Source: an uncultured Bacteroidales bacterium (lineage in GTDB: Bacteria; Bacteroidota; Bacteroidia; Bacteroidales; UBA1715). From it: 64,000 nt of DNA. Position numbers and translations under genes: made by a program. The DNA is taken from NCBI GenBank assembly GCA_937892155.1, contig CALAUG010000022.1, positions 17,782 to 81,781 of the forward strand, read 5' to 3'. Shown here in pieces: positions 37,412-48,800 of this stretch (position 1 is the stretch's first letter; each line of letters starts with the position of its first letter). The notes under the pieces are model-generated. The model worked only from the letters and a program-made list of their open reading frames with translations, did no database searches and was not told where the DNA came from.

Positions 37412-39094
37412 TTATTTTTCCGCTTCTGCTCTGCGTTCTTTCAAAATCTTCTCGTTCTCTGCCACAACTTTGTCGTTAAGAGGGTAGAACAAGAAAATGA
37501 TGATGGAAATAACTCCAAGAATTGCAGGGATAATTGTGAACATCATCAATAGTCCTCGTGTTGATTCTGCTGTTTGTATTTCGTTTGGCGAGAATCCTAC
37601 TTGTGCCATAAGCGTCAGTGCTATGTATGCGCCTATTGCCCAACCAATTTTTTGTGACATTGTTGATGCCGAGAATATCAATCCTGTTGCGCGTTGGCCG
37701 TTCTTCAATTCGGAATAGTCGGCTATGTCGGCGTACATTGCCCACAACAATACGCTCAATGGTCCGCCAGTGAATGAGCCAAGGAATTGGCATACGTACA
37801 ATAAATAAATTTGTGATGGATCGAACACATAAACTATTGCTGTTGAAATGATTGAGATAATGAAAAATGCAATGAAAACTTTTTGTTTTCCATATCGTAC
37901 CGAAAACCAGCTCACTGCCAACACGCCTAACAACGATGCCAATTGTCCGATTACGTTGTAAACCGATACAAGTGCGTTGTAGTCGAGTGTTTGCTCGCCT
38001 AAAAATGGAATGGTGAGTGTTTGCGTTTGGATAATGTATTTAAAATAATGTACCGTAACGCTGCTTCGCGTTGCTGTGTACAAAATGAACGTAAGCGTTG
38101 CAAATACAAGAATCAGCCATGGTTTGTTGGTGAACAATTCTTTCAAATCCTTTCCTACGGAGTTCTTCGCAACATTTTTAGGTGGCTGCACGCGTTCTTT
38201 AGTTCCTTTAAATGTGATGAAAAAGAATATGATGGCGCATACGCCTATAATCATAAAGAATCGAGACCAACCTTTTGCAGGAACCGAAATTTTTGAAACG
38301 GAAATCTCGGAATCTTCAGCGAAAATTTCGTCAAGCGCAATGTCTTTTGTGCCGAAACCTTCCTGAAGTTTCACAACCATTCCTGTTGCTGTGCTGTAAA
38401 TTGTATCGCGACTTTCTGTATCGTCGTTGTTGAAGATTGTAATGTCGAGAGTTTTGCTTGTCGTGCCGTTGTCTAGCGTTACATTCACCAATCCTTGCGA
38501 TTCTTGTTCGTTGAGAGTGAGTGTTTTACCAGAAATTTCTGTTGTAACAATGGAATTGTTGTTTTCGCCCAATTTTTGCGTCATTGGTAGCAATGTTGCC
38601 GAAATAATGATGCCGGCGGCGAAAGCAAAAATGAATTTGATTGACGAAACGCTCGTACGTTCGTTGGAATTTGGCGAAATCACGCCAAGTAGCGAAGTGT
38701 ACGGAATGTTGATGATTGTGTATATAATCATTACGAGCATAAATGTGGTGTATGCCCAGATGGTTTTTCCTGTCAGTCCAAAATTGGGAGTTGTGAATGT
38801 AAGCACGCCAACTATTGCCAACGGAATGCAGAACCAAAGCAAATACGGACGGAATTTTCCCCAACGTGTTTCGGTTCGGTCGGCTATCATTCCCATAACA
38901 GGGTCGTTCACTCCGTCGAAAATACGTGTGATTAAGAACATTGTGGCTGCAATTCCTGCTGGAAGCAAAAATACATCGGTGTAGAAATAGGTGAAGTACA
39001 GCATGAATGTTTGCCAGTAAAGGCACGATGCCAAATCACCAAATCCGTAACAAAATTTTTCTTTGAACTGTAATTTTCCGTCAGTTTGTTCCAT
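37412..39094 (-). CDS. GPH family sugar:cation symporter with a periplasmic insertion
   Basis: A 560-residue MelB-type major-facilitator transporter. Motifs are typical: GDLASCLYWQTFMLYFTYFYTDVF, RIFDGVNDPVMGMIADRT and RPYLLW. It is about 80-100 residues longer than most GPH proteins because of a beta-rich, polar insertion (about 174-275) between helices 5 and 6, which faces the periplasm by the usual topology. Placement between GH5 and GH130 genes implies uptake of mannose oligosaccharides. It overlaps the GH5 gene by 1 base (TAATG). Confidence 0.9.
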   Translation of the reverse strand: MEQTDGKLQFKEKFCYGFGDLASCLYWQTFMLYFTYFYTDVFLLPAGIAATMFLITRIFDGVNDPVMGMIADRTETRWGKFRPYLLWFCIPLAIVGVLTFTTPNFGLTGKTIWAYTTFMLVMIIYTIINIPYTSLLGVISPNSNERTSVSSIKFIFAFAAGIIISATLLPMTQKLGENNNSIVTTEISGKTLTLNEQESQGLVNVTLDNGTTSKTLDITIFNNDDTESRDTIYSTATGMVVKLQEGFGTKDIALDEIFAEDSEISVSKISVPAKGWSRFFMIIGVCAIIFFFITFKGTKERVQPPKNVAKNSVGKDLKELFTNKPWLILVFATLTFILYTATRSSVTVHYFKYIIQTQTLTIPFLGEQTLDYNALVSVYNVIGQLASLLGVLAVSWFSVRYGKQKVFIAFFIISIISTAIVYVFDPSQIYLLYVCQFLGSFTGGPLSVLLWAMYADIADYSELKNGQRATGLIFSASTMSQKIGWAIGAYIALTLMAQVGFSPNEIQTAESTRGLLMMFTIIPAILGVISIIIFLFYPLNDKVVAENEKILKERRAEAEK

Positions 39095-40161
39095 TATTTA
39101 GATTTTAAGTTTTGTTTTACTTTTTTGGAGAAATTTTTTCCTCCGTCGCCAAAGGTATTAAGATTTCCGAAATCTCCTTCGCCCGCACCATTTGATGTCC
39201 ACGGAAAAACTCCTGCATAACCTAATGAATAGGGTAAAGAAAAAATTTCTTCGTACGTAATCGGAAATCCGTAAATTGTATTGTTTCCTGGAGTTTCGCC
39301 AATAATGCACGGTTTGTCGTTTAATCCCCAATATTCTGGATTTTTGTGAAATGGATTATCAAATTGATTTGTCCATTCATAATAGTGTATTTGCCAGAAA
39401 TCAAGATAGGCGAGAGGGTTCATCGTCATATCCTGTAATATTTCGTCGCTCCATTTGTTTCCGTCAATTTTGTCACAGCTCCATTTTACAGCTGCACTTC
39501 CAACGGTTACGAGAATAGGGCTTTTAACTTCGTGAATAGCGGCGGCGCACATACCGACGAACATTTGCATATAATCCCATTCAAGTCCGCCGTACTTTTT
39601 GTGTTCGTGAATCCATTCCGGTTCGTTGCATAAGTCAATAGCAAACAAGTACGGATTGTTTTTGTAGCGCTCAACAAGTGGAATTAAAAATGTATCGCAG
39701 TATTGTTTGACCTTTTGCGTGCAGGCAAGTAGCGCCATCCAATTCTCCGATTCCTTTTTGGTGTTGTCTAAATGATCGAACGACATAACTGTTGCCAAAA
39801 TGTATATGTGATGTTTTTGAGCTTTGGCAAGCATATCGTCCATGTTGTTCCAAAATTGTTGCGATGCTGCGTGTGGCACACCTTCATTGTCAACCGTCGG
39901 TTGGCCTAAAGCGTCGCAGCTAATCCAAATTCGCGAAGCATTGAAGCCATATTGTTCCAAACGTGAAAATTCCTGTTCCCAAAAATCGCCGTTGTAGTTT
40001 CCTCCAAAATCATTCCAGTTGTCCCACGGCGTGTTTGCACCGACAAAGAAACATTCTTTTCCGTTGAGCATAAACTTGTTTCCAGAAATAGAAATCCTTT
40101 GTTGTGCAAAAGTAGAACAACAAAGGATTAATGAAAATGTGATAACCAAAAGTCGTTTCAT
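39094..40161 (-). CDS. GH5-type endo-beta-mannanase
   Basis: A 355-residue secreted enzyme (signal peptide about 1-19). The (beta/alpha)8 barrel has acid/base E180 in DLCNEPEW and nucleophile E289 in CIIGETPG, plus the active-site HYYEW near 259. WDNWNDFGG and RIWISCDALG fit mannanase-like GH5 proteins. It lies between a second GH5 gene and the sugar symporter and is coupled to both by single-base overlaps (TAATG). Mannan as substrate is inferred from the GH130 neighbour; GH5 also includes cellulases. Confidence 0.87.
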   Translation of the reverse strand: MKRLLVITFSLILCCSTFAQQRISISGNKFMLNGKECFFVGANTPWDNWNDFGGNYNGDFWEQEFSRLEQYGFNASRIWISCDALGQPTVDNEGVPHAASQQFWNNMDDMLAKAQKHHIYILATVMSFDHLDNTKKESENWMALLACTQKVKQYCDTFLIPLVERYKNNPYLFAIDLCNEPEWIHEHKKYGGLEWDYMQMFVGMCAAAIHEVKSPILVTVGSAAVKWSCDKIDGNKWSDEILQDMTMNPLAYLDFWQIHYYEWTNQFDNPFHKNPEYWGLNDKPCIIGETPGNNTIYGFPITYEEIFSLPYSLGYAGVFPWTSNGAGEGDFGNLNTFGDGGKNFSKKVKQNLKSK

Positions 40162-42599
40162 TATTCTATAATGACTTTTGATTTGAATGTTTCGCCGTTT
40201 ATGCGGATAGAAACTGCATAGATTCCTTTAGCAAGACCATCAGTTAAGAATGTTGCTTGTCCATTGGTAAATATTGCATATTTAATGGCTGCAAGTTTTC
40301 CATCTGCATTTGAGAATGATGCTAAAGCTTTTCCATTTGCATTAGGAATTGTGATAGTGAATGAATCTTTAAAACAAGGATTTGGATAAATTGTTGCTTG
40401 ATTGTCAATAGTAGCAATTGCAGTTTGAGCAGGGAATACTTTCACTTTGAATTCTTTGCTTGCGCTTGTCCCTGCGTAATCTTGAGCAATTATTTTAAAA
40501 ATGGTTGTTCCTGTGTCGGCAGCTTGTGGAATTCCGCTTATTGTTAATCTCTCAGGGTCAAAGTTAAGCCAATTCGGCATATCCGTTGTGGAAATAGATA
40601 ACACATCGTAGTCTTCATCGCTAAAGAGTGTTCGTAAGTTCTTTTGGTATGAAAATAATTCATTTGTATAGCATGCTTGATAGATTTGTTGTTTTGAGAC
40701 AACTTTAGTAGGATGGTTATCATTGATTTCTTTATAGGCTTCCACTTCTGTCAATGAATATCCCCATTCTGTTGCACGTTCTGTAAATGTGATTTTTATA
40801 TAGCGGCAAGTAACGGGTTTTTCGAGAATGATGTTACTTTTTATTGTTTGTCCTTTTGATACAGCAAAAACCGTGTCCCAATGTTCTTTGTCGTTTGAAA
40901 CTTCAATATTGTATGCTTGTGCGTAAGCACCTTTTTCTCCTGTCCATTCCCAATTTAGAACAAGCCGTTGAATTTCGTATTCGTTGAACATATCGAACAA
41001 TAGATATTGATCATCCTCGTAAAGCGAACTCCAGCGTGTTGTATCTCCGTCTGTTGCAAAATATTGAGGATGTAGGTCGTTTTCAATACTTGAAGCAACA
41101 ACCCAAGCGTGTAACAATTTGTTGTCGGAGTCAAACTTGTTGTCGCGGATAAATACATAGAATGTTAATGAAACAGTTTTGTCTCCCTTATCTGTTGCAG
41201 AAATTGTTATTGTTGCATTATCTGTTTCAGTAGCTTTTGCTTCAAAATTTATAAAGCCATCATCGTCAATTTCGACGGAAATAATGTTTTCATCGAAAGA
41301 GCAAGAGAATTTTAGTGGGTCGTTAGGGTCGTCACCAAAATAATCATTTACATTGGCGTATTTCATGATTTTTTCAGAGCCGACGAATACAATAGTGTCT
41401 GCTAATTTGCCTTTTGTGAATGGCATATAGTTGAAGTTTTCATCGTGTTTTACGATAATATGTTCAGGATATAACTTTCGTAATGTGTCCATAGATTCAC
41501 GCATATCGTCCAAACCGCCATTGCCGTCGTGCGCGGAATATGTCCATCCCCAACCTCCGGCATATCCGTTTTGATAAAGCCAAAGCATAGCTTTTGTCGT
41601 ATTCTTTTGAGCCGTTACAGGTAATAGCCAAGCAGAACCTTGTGTTTTTACAATACCGTGAGCTGGAAATTCTCCGATAATGATAGGCTTCCTGTCTTTA
41701 GGCTGATCATTAGCAGTAAAGTAATCGTACGTTTTGTGGAATGGAGAATATGCTTGTCCACGTTCGCTCGGGTAGTAGTGGAACATAAAGAAATCCAAAT
41801 ATCCGTCTGGGTCACCACCATTGGCTACAAGCGCAGAATCCGTATAATAGTTTTTACCCTGATTGCCGCCTGTTTCATAATTTGCGGTAGAAAGGATATA
41901 CCAGTTACCATTTGAGACTTTTGCGTTTGGATCAGTTCTATGGATTGCACCTGCACAACGATTTACAAATTTTTGAATGTATGACATATCTATATGTTCG
42001 GTTGTTGTCCAACCCGATAAATCCGTCATTCCTTCCGGCTCATTGAAAATTTCCCAGCAAAGAATGGCAGTATGGTTTTTTACTTTTTCCACCATAGGTA
42101 TCAAAGCATTGTCAATATAGGCTTGCGTAGCTTCGTCTTCTGTTAAAAGTTTTTTGTTTTTGGCAATTCGTGCTTTCCCGACAGAACTGCTTTGGTCTCC
42201 TGAATCATTTTTTACCAGCATTCCGTGAGCCCATAAACAAAGACTGACAACAAGACCATGCTCAGCAGCTATATCCAAAGCCAATGCAAGATTGTCAAGA
42301 GCTTTAGCATCAATACCAGTAACCAAATTTGTCTGAGGATCGTATGTTGGTGTGCTTCTTCCATCAACGTGTAACCACCACCGAAGCGAATTACCACCAG
42401 CGCTCGCAACATCCTCGCATATAGCTGTCCATTTCTGGCTGTCAAATCCTGTTAAATCATTTCCATAATTTATCCATGCTACATTAATACCGCTTAGAAA
42501 CAAGTCCTGACCCTTGTGATTAATGAAATTTTGAGATTTTGCAGAAAGTGTAAATAATACACTAACAAATGTGACCGTAAGTAACTTAAAAAATTTCAT
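40161..42599 (-). CDS. GH5-type mannanase with F5/8 C, cadherin-like and T9SS domains
   Basis: An 812-residue T9SS cargo (signal peptide about 1-22). GH5 barrel (about 25-390) with acid/base E187 in EIFNEPEG and nucleophile E310 in IIIGEFPA, and active-site MFHYYPSERG. A Big/linker region follows, then an F5/8 type C carbohydrate-binding domain (about 500-635), a dystroglycan-type cadherin-like domain (about 645-735), and a T9SS sorting domain starting at YPNPCFKDS (about 745) and ending KVIIE. It is the first gene of the operon. Confidence 0.88.
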   Translation of the reverse strand: MKFFKLLTVTFVSVLFTLSAKSQNFINHKGQDLFLSGINVAWINYGNDLTGFDSQKWTAICEDVASAGGNSLRWWLHVDGRSTPTYDPQTNLVTGIDAKALDNLALALDIAAEHGLVVSLCLWAHGMLVKNDSGDQSSSVGKARIAKNKKLLTEDEATQAYIDNALIPMVEKVKNHTAILCWEIFNEPEGMTDLSGWTTTEHIDMSYIQKFVNRCAGAIHRTDPNAKVSNGNWYILSTANYETGGNQGKNYYTDSALVANGGDPDGYLDFFMFHYYPSERGQAYSPFHKTYDYFTANDQPKDRKPIIIGEFPAHGIVKTQGSAWLLPVTAQKNTTKAMLWLYQNGYAGGWGWTYSAHDGNGGLDDMRESMDTLRKLYPEHIIVKHDENFNYMPFTKGKLADTIVFVGSEKIMKYANVNDYFGDDPNDPLKFSCSFDENIISVEIDDDGFINFEAKATETDNATITISATDKGDKTVSLTFYVFIRDNKFDSDNKLLHAWVVASSIENDLHPQYFATDGDTTRWSSLYEDDQYLLFDMFNEYEIQRLVLNWEWTGEKGAYAQAYNIEVSNDKEHWDTVFAVSKGQTIKSNIILEKPVTCRYIKITFTERATEWGYSLTEVEAYKEINDNHPTKVVSKQQIYQACYTNELFSYQKNLRTLFSDEDYDVLSISTTDMPNWLNFDPERLTISGIPQAADTGTTIFKIIAQDYAGTSASKEFKVKVFPAQTAIATIDNQATIYPNPCFKDSFTITIPNANGKALASFSNADGKLAAIKYAIFTNGQATFLTDGLAKGIYAVSIRINGETFKSKVIIE

Positions 42600-42651
42600 A
42601 TTCTTTTTTTTGTGAATAAAATTAGTTTTTTGGATTTTTCTACATAATGGG

Positions 42652-42659
42652 CAAATATA
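42652..42659 (-). promoter_or_regulatory. TAnnTTTG -7 box for the mannan operon
   Basis: TATATTTG on the minus strand, 52 bases before the first GH5 gene. Confidence 0.5.
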
Positions 42660-42752
42660 GCAATAAATTTTGAAGAAAGATAGTGAAATTCATTTTATTT
42701 AAAAATTGTCAAATTATTAAAGAAATCATGTCCAAGCAACTTGATTTTTTTC

Positions 42753-42760
42753 TAATTTTG
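42753..42760 (+). promoter_or_regulatory. TAnnTTTG -7 box for the CotH giant gene
   Basis: TAATTTTG on the plus strand, 79 bases before the ATG. No TTTG at -33. Confidence 0.4.
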
Positions 42761-42839
42761 AAGGCTTGTATTATGCAAATTAATTTTTTGCTGGTGCAGT
42801 TTATGAAAAATGATTGTGTAAAAAACGGAAAATAAAAAT

Positions 42840-45800
42840 ATGAAAAGGTTTATACTTCAACTGGTATTTCTATGTGGAATTTTGGTGGTAGCCCAAGGCC
42901 AAGTAAAGTTCAACGAAGTTCAGAGTTCAAATGCAACGACGCAGTTAGATCCCGATTTCTTTAAATACAAAGACTGGATTGAGTTGTATAATACGTCATC
43001 TTCTACGTTTGATTTGAGTGGATGTTATATTACTGACAATAAGGATAAACCTCGTAAATGGCAGATTCCATCTGGGCAGTCTATTGCTGGTGGTAAATAT
43101 TTGATTATTTATTGCGATGGAGAAGATGTTACAGGTAGGGCAATGCATACAAATTTTAAGCTGTCTGCGTCTGGTGATGTCTTGTTCTTGTATTCTTCTA
43201 CAATGTTATTGCTTGACTCTGTAAAGATTGGAACTATAGAAACCGACTATACGTATGGACGCTTGACAAATGGAACGGGCAAGTGGGCTGCTCTTTCTAA
43301 ACCAACTCCGGGAGCAGCAAATGTTTCAACGATAGTGAAAGGTCTTGCTCCAAAACCAGTATTCTCAATCGCTGGTGGATACTATAACAAGGAACAAAGT
43401 GTTTCGTTGTCAACAGATTTGCCTGGCGCTGTTATCCGCTATACAACCGATGGCTCGGAACCAACGGAGAGTTCTCCCGTATATTCGGGACCAATTACAG
43501 CTAAAAGTACCACTGCGGTAACTCAAAAATATGGGCACGATCGTAAAGATAAAACTGGTATCCAGCATTATGCGTATCCGTCGACTTTGGATTATCCAAA
43601 CAACAAATATACTGGCAATAGAACGTATGGTTGCGTAATTAAGGCGAAAGTATTCCATGATGATTATGTGCCAAGTAATACTGAAGCCAATACGTACTTT
43701 ATTAATATAAACAGACGTAGTTTGCCAGTTGTTTCTATTTCTACTGATTTTGAAAACTTTTTCAATAAGGATACAGGTATTTATATTCAGGGTGTAAAAG
43801 GCTTGTATGATGGGTATGTTACTGCTAACTGGCGTCAAGATTGGGAACGTAAGGTCTTTGTTGAGTATTTTGATGAAAATGGGAACCGTCAGTTTGGTGT
43901 TTCTGCGGGAGCAACAACAATGGGTGCTGTTTCTCGAAACTACGATATGAAGTCTTTGAATATCGTAATGAAGAAAAAATATGAAGATGGCAATATGAAT
44001 TATCCGTTGTTTGGTGATGATGGTCTTGATACATATAAATCTTTTGTCTTGCGTAATGCAGGAAACGACTGGGAACAAGGTGGAAAAATCCGTGATGCAG
44101 CTATTCAACAGGTCCTTCGTGGACAAATTGATTTGGAAACTCAGGATGTGAATCCAGTTGTAATGTATTTGAACGGTGAATACTGGGGCTTTATCAATAT
44201 GCGTGAGCGTTACGATGAGGATTACTTTGCTGGTTATCACGATTATGCCGATGATATTGATTTGCTAAAATGGTGTAATGATAGTACCTATAATTTCCGT
44301 GCATCTAAAGGCGATACGCAACGTCTTGGTGAATTGTTGGCCTATTTGGCTGCAAATTCAATGAAGAATACCGAAAACTACGAGTACGTTAAGGCACATT
44401 ATATAGATGTGGATAATATGATTAATTACTACATCGCACAGTTCTTCTGCCAAAATACCGACTGGCCAACAAACAATATGCGTATGTGGCGTCCTCGAAC
44501 CGAAAATGGTAAGTTCCGATTCCCTTGGTACGATACTGATTTTGGATATGGATTGTGGGGTGGTGACGCCTATACCGATCCTTGGGATAACTTTGATAAA
44601 GAAAGTTATAAGAAAAAAACGTCTGTTGCGCTATTGAACTATATGCTTGAAAACGAGGAATTTAAGGCTGATTTTGTTCAACGTTTTTATGCTATGATGG
44701 CAACTTTGTATCAATATGATAGATTTAAAACAATCGCAACAGATTTAGATAATAAGGTCTCATCTGAACGTAGTGCGATGATGGACGAATGGACGTGTAC
44801 GTTGAATGATGGTGAAACGTGGGGGTATGGTCTCGGTGGTATGAAGAACTGGGCAAAGAACCGTGTCGCCTCTATGGAAGATCATGTCAATGATAAATTC
44901 GACAAAAAAGGTACCACTACATTAAAAATAAGTTACACTCAATCTCAAGGTCAAGTATATGTATGTACTATACCTGTAGATAATGGATATTCTGCAAAAC
45001 ATCAGAAAAGTCGTGCAATTCGTTTGTTGGCAGAACCAAAAGATGGCTATACTTTCAGCTCATGGAAAAATGGTAATACTGTAGTTTCTACAAATCCTGA
45101 ATATTTTGCAACGATTACGGCAGAAACTACATTGACTGCAGTATTTGAATCTCGTTCAACGGAAAAGAATTTGTACATAAATGAATTCTTAACATCAAAT
45201 AGTACCGATGCTGTTGATGATGCAAATGAACACGAGGACTGGATTGAAATTTATAATGGGGGGTCTTCTTCCGTTAATTTGGCAGGATTGTATTTGTCGG
45301 ATGATTCAACAAATTTGACTAAATATCAAATTCCTTATGGACATTATAATGAAACTACTATCGCTTCAAAAGGCTTCGTCGTATTCTGGGCTGATAATGA
45401 TTCTCAGGATGGTGCATTGCATTTGCCATTTAAATTAGACCGTTCATCTGGAGCAATTTATTTGTCTCAAAAAGGAACCTCTGGTACCGTGACGACGATA
45501 GACAAAATCAAATATTTGCAACAAAATACTGATGTTTCGTATGGTCGTTATCCAGATGGAAATTCAAATTTGACAATTTTTACACAAACGACTCCAGGAA
45601 CAGAAAATATTATCCCTTCTGCAACCTATGTTGATGGTTTGGTCATCAACGAATTTATGTCTAAAAACAACGTGACTGTCCGCGAGGAAACTGGTACGTA
45701 TGCCGATTGGTTCGAAATATACAATACGACAAGTAAGGATATTGATTTGGGTGGATTGTTCGTAACAAATGATTTGTCAAACCCAACTAAATATATGATA

Positions 45801-48800
45801 CCAAAAGGAGAATCTGCTAAAACGACAGTAAAAGCAGGTGGATATTATATGTTCTGGTGCGATAAGCAAACAGCAATTAATCCAAATCACGTTGATTTTA
45901 AACTGAATGCTGAAAGTGGCGACATTGCAATTGTTCAATTGCGTGGTTCCGAAAGCTACATTATTGATCAGGTTTCGTATTCTAATCAGGGACAGGATAT
46001 CTCGTATGGACGTTATCCAAACGCAACGGGTGACTTTAAATATTTGTTGACACCAACGCCGAATGCTGTAAATGTTAATACTTCGAGTATCGTTGCTGTT
46101 TCAGGGGTGACAATCAACGAAGTTCTTGCATTAAATACTTCTATCGTAGCAGACGAAGAGGGCTCGTATGGCGATTATATTGAATTTTATAATGGAACTA
46201 ACTCTGCAATAGATTTGGGTGGCTTGTTTATTAGCGATTCTGCTGGTTATTCATTGCGTTGTAGAATTCCAACGACAAATTCTGCAGCCACAACGGTCCA
46301 ATCGGGCAAATGGATTACTTTCTGGGCTGATGGAAAACCAGAATTGGGCGCTAATCACCTTGATTTTTCTCTTGATGGCGAAAATGGTGAAGATGTTGTA
46401 TTGAGCCAGATAGATGGTGATGGAAACATTATTACTATTGATCAAATTTCTTTTGGACCACAAACAGAAAATATTAGTTATGGACGTTATCCAGAGAAAG
46501 AAGATAACTGGGAGGCAATGTCTCCAACTTATGGCGCACGCAACCAATCTGTTAATTCTAGTGTTGCATTGAAGACGTTGACAGCGTCGGCTGGAACAAT
46601 TTTGCCAGCTGTGTCAACATCAGTTTTGGCTTATGAATGTTCGGTTCCTGCAGGAACCGAGGTCGTTCCAACTATCAGTGCTACTACCGTTCACGATAAA
46701 GCATCTGTCATAATTACACAAGCTGCAACATTGGATGATGAAGCGATTGTGAAGGTGATTTCAGCTAATGGATTTAATAGTGAAACCTATAAGGTTTCGT
46801 TTAAAATTGCTGCTTCTGCTGATGCAACTCTTGCAGTTCTTGAACTTGGTGGAGGAACACTATCTCCTGCATTCTCACCTGATACATATAAATACACTGC
46901 AAACTTAACAACTACGTATGTTCCATATTTGACTGCTATAGCGAATGACGAACATGCTATGGTTGATGTTGTGTATGCAGAAACAGTTGCTGGAACTACG
47001 GTGATTACTGTAACTGCTGAAAGTGGCGCAACACAGCGGTACGAAATAACCTATGCTGCTGCAGAGTCTCAAAATATTGTAACAGAATGGTCTGATGATT
47101 TTACCAATGGTATAGGTAATGTGACTCCTGTAACCGAACAGTATAAGGCAACGTTGCAGAAAATTGAGACAAAAACAGGTGCAGGACCAGGTGCTGTAAC
47201 TACAGTCAATAACAAACTTGGTGTTTCATTGTCGCAAACTGGCAATGAAAGCGAATTTGGCTACATCGAATACCATTTGCCAACGGGTTATGTCCTTGAT
47301 GGTTCAAGTGCTTTGAATGTGTCAATGAATATTGTTAGTGTTGCTAACGGAAAAACATTGAACGGTGTTACGGTTGACAATGAATATATCGCATTCAATG
47401 TGGCTGTTGTGGATGTGTATGGTAATGTTTCTGATTATGTAACCTACGCAACAACTATTAATTCGGGAACAAATGAAGTAACATCTATTAATTTCTCTAC
47501 TGCAAGTTATATTACCAAATCTGCTATAGTTGCTGTGAGAATGGCATTGAACGGCCCAAGTGATTCAAAGAAGGAAAGACATAAAGCAGCATATATTGAT
47601 GATTTGGTAATTGGTCCAAAAACATCTACAGGAAATACCGAAGCAGTTGTGCTATCTGATAATGCAGAGTTGGCTTCGTTGAGTGTGAATGTTGGTACAT
47701 TGTCACCTGCATTTAGTGATGATACAAAAGAATACACAGTGACAGTCCCTGCTGGAACAACAACAATTCCTACAATTTCTGCCACAGCTGTAGATGATAA
47801 TGCTTTCTTGGAAATTACGCAGGCTTCTGATTTGAATGGAACGGCACATGTGCGTGTCATTTCTCAGGATCTTGTTACCGTAAATGATTTTACAATTAAT
47901 TTTGAATTAACACCTGATGTCGTAGATGGCTATACCGATTATGTAATTAGTCCAGCTATGAAAGGGTGGAGTGAATCTTCGTCATTGTATTCTATGGCGT
48001 ACAATGGAGGCGATGTAGCTGTTGCATATAACAGAACATCGGCTTTGTCCGAGGCTATTGATTATAACTGCGTCGCTGAGGATTCCAAGATTTTGGATTT
48101 GACAGACAATCCATACGTTTCGGTTAAATTGAAATCTACTGTAGCAACATCGTTGTTCGTTGAGTTGTATGATGGTGACGGAAATACAACATCAACATCA
48201 CTTCCTGCAGCAGCAATTACCGCTGGTTCTGAAATGGGAACCTATACTTTCGATTTAACAGGAAAATTCGGCTCGGTAGATAAAACTGACATCCGTGGAA
48301 TGAAGTTGTATTTCGATAAAGGTTCTGCAACACATTCAAGCGGCACTATAACTATTGACGAATTACGTTTTGGAAAAGATGTGGAAATATCTGTCAATAA
48401 TGCTCCTGTATGGAACGATATCGCTGATCAAATTATTCAACAGGGTGATTCATTCACAAATATTAATTTACAAAACTTTGTATCTGACGATAATACAGAC
48501 GTAGCTAATTTGATATTTGAACTTGAAAATGCTTCGGAAAACTTAACAATATCAATTACATCGGGAATACTTTCTACCCAAGTGAAGGACGCAGCGTGGA
48601 TTGGAAGCGAAACAATCAAGGTGAAAGCAACAGATGCAGATGGTGCTTATTCTGTCACATCTATAAACTTTGGAGTGGAAGAAGCAAAAATTGATTTGAC
48701 CGCAGTTTCATTCAGCCAATCTTCAATCGTAATTCAGGAAGGTCAGACAAAAGATTTGTCTACCATATTAACATATGAACCTTCAAATGCAACAATTGAA

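Noticed and set aside
38427..38984. A 185-codon open frame antisense to the sugar symporter
   Set aside because: Mirror of the symporter gene, hydrophobic only because the opposite strand encodes helices.
43410..44240. A 276-codon open frame antisense to the CotH domain
   Set aside because: It lies fully inside the CotH reading frame, has no signal, domain or promoter, and its composition fits a reverse-strand shadow.
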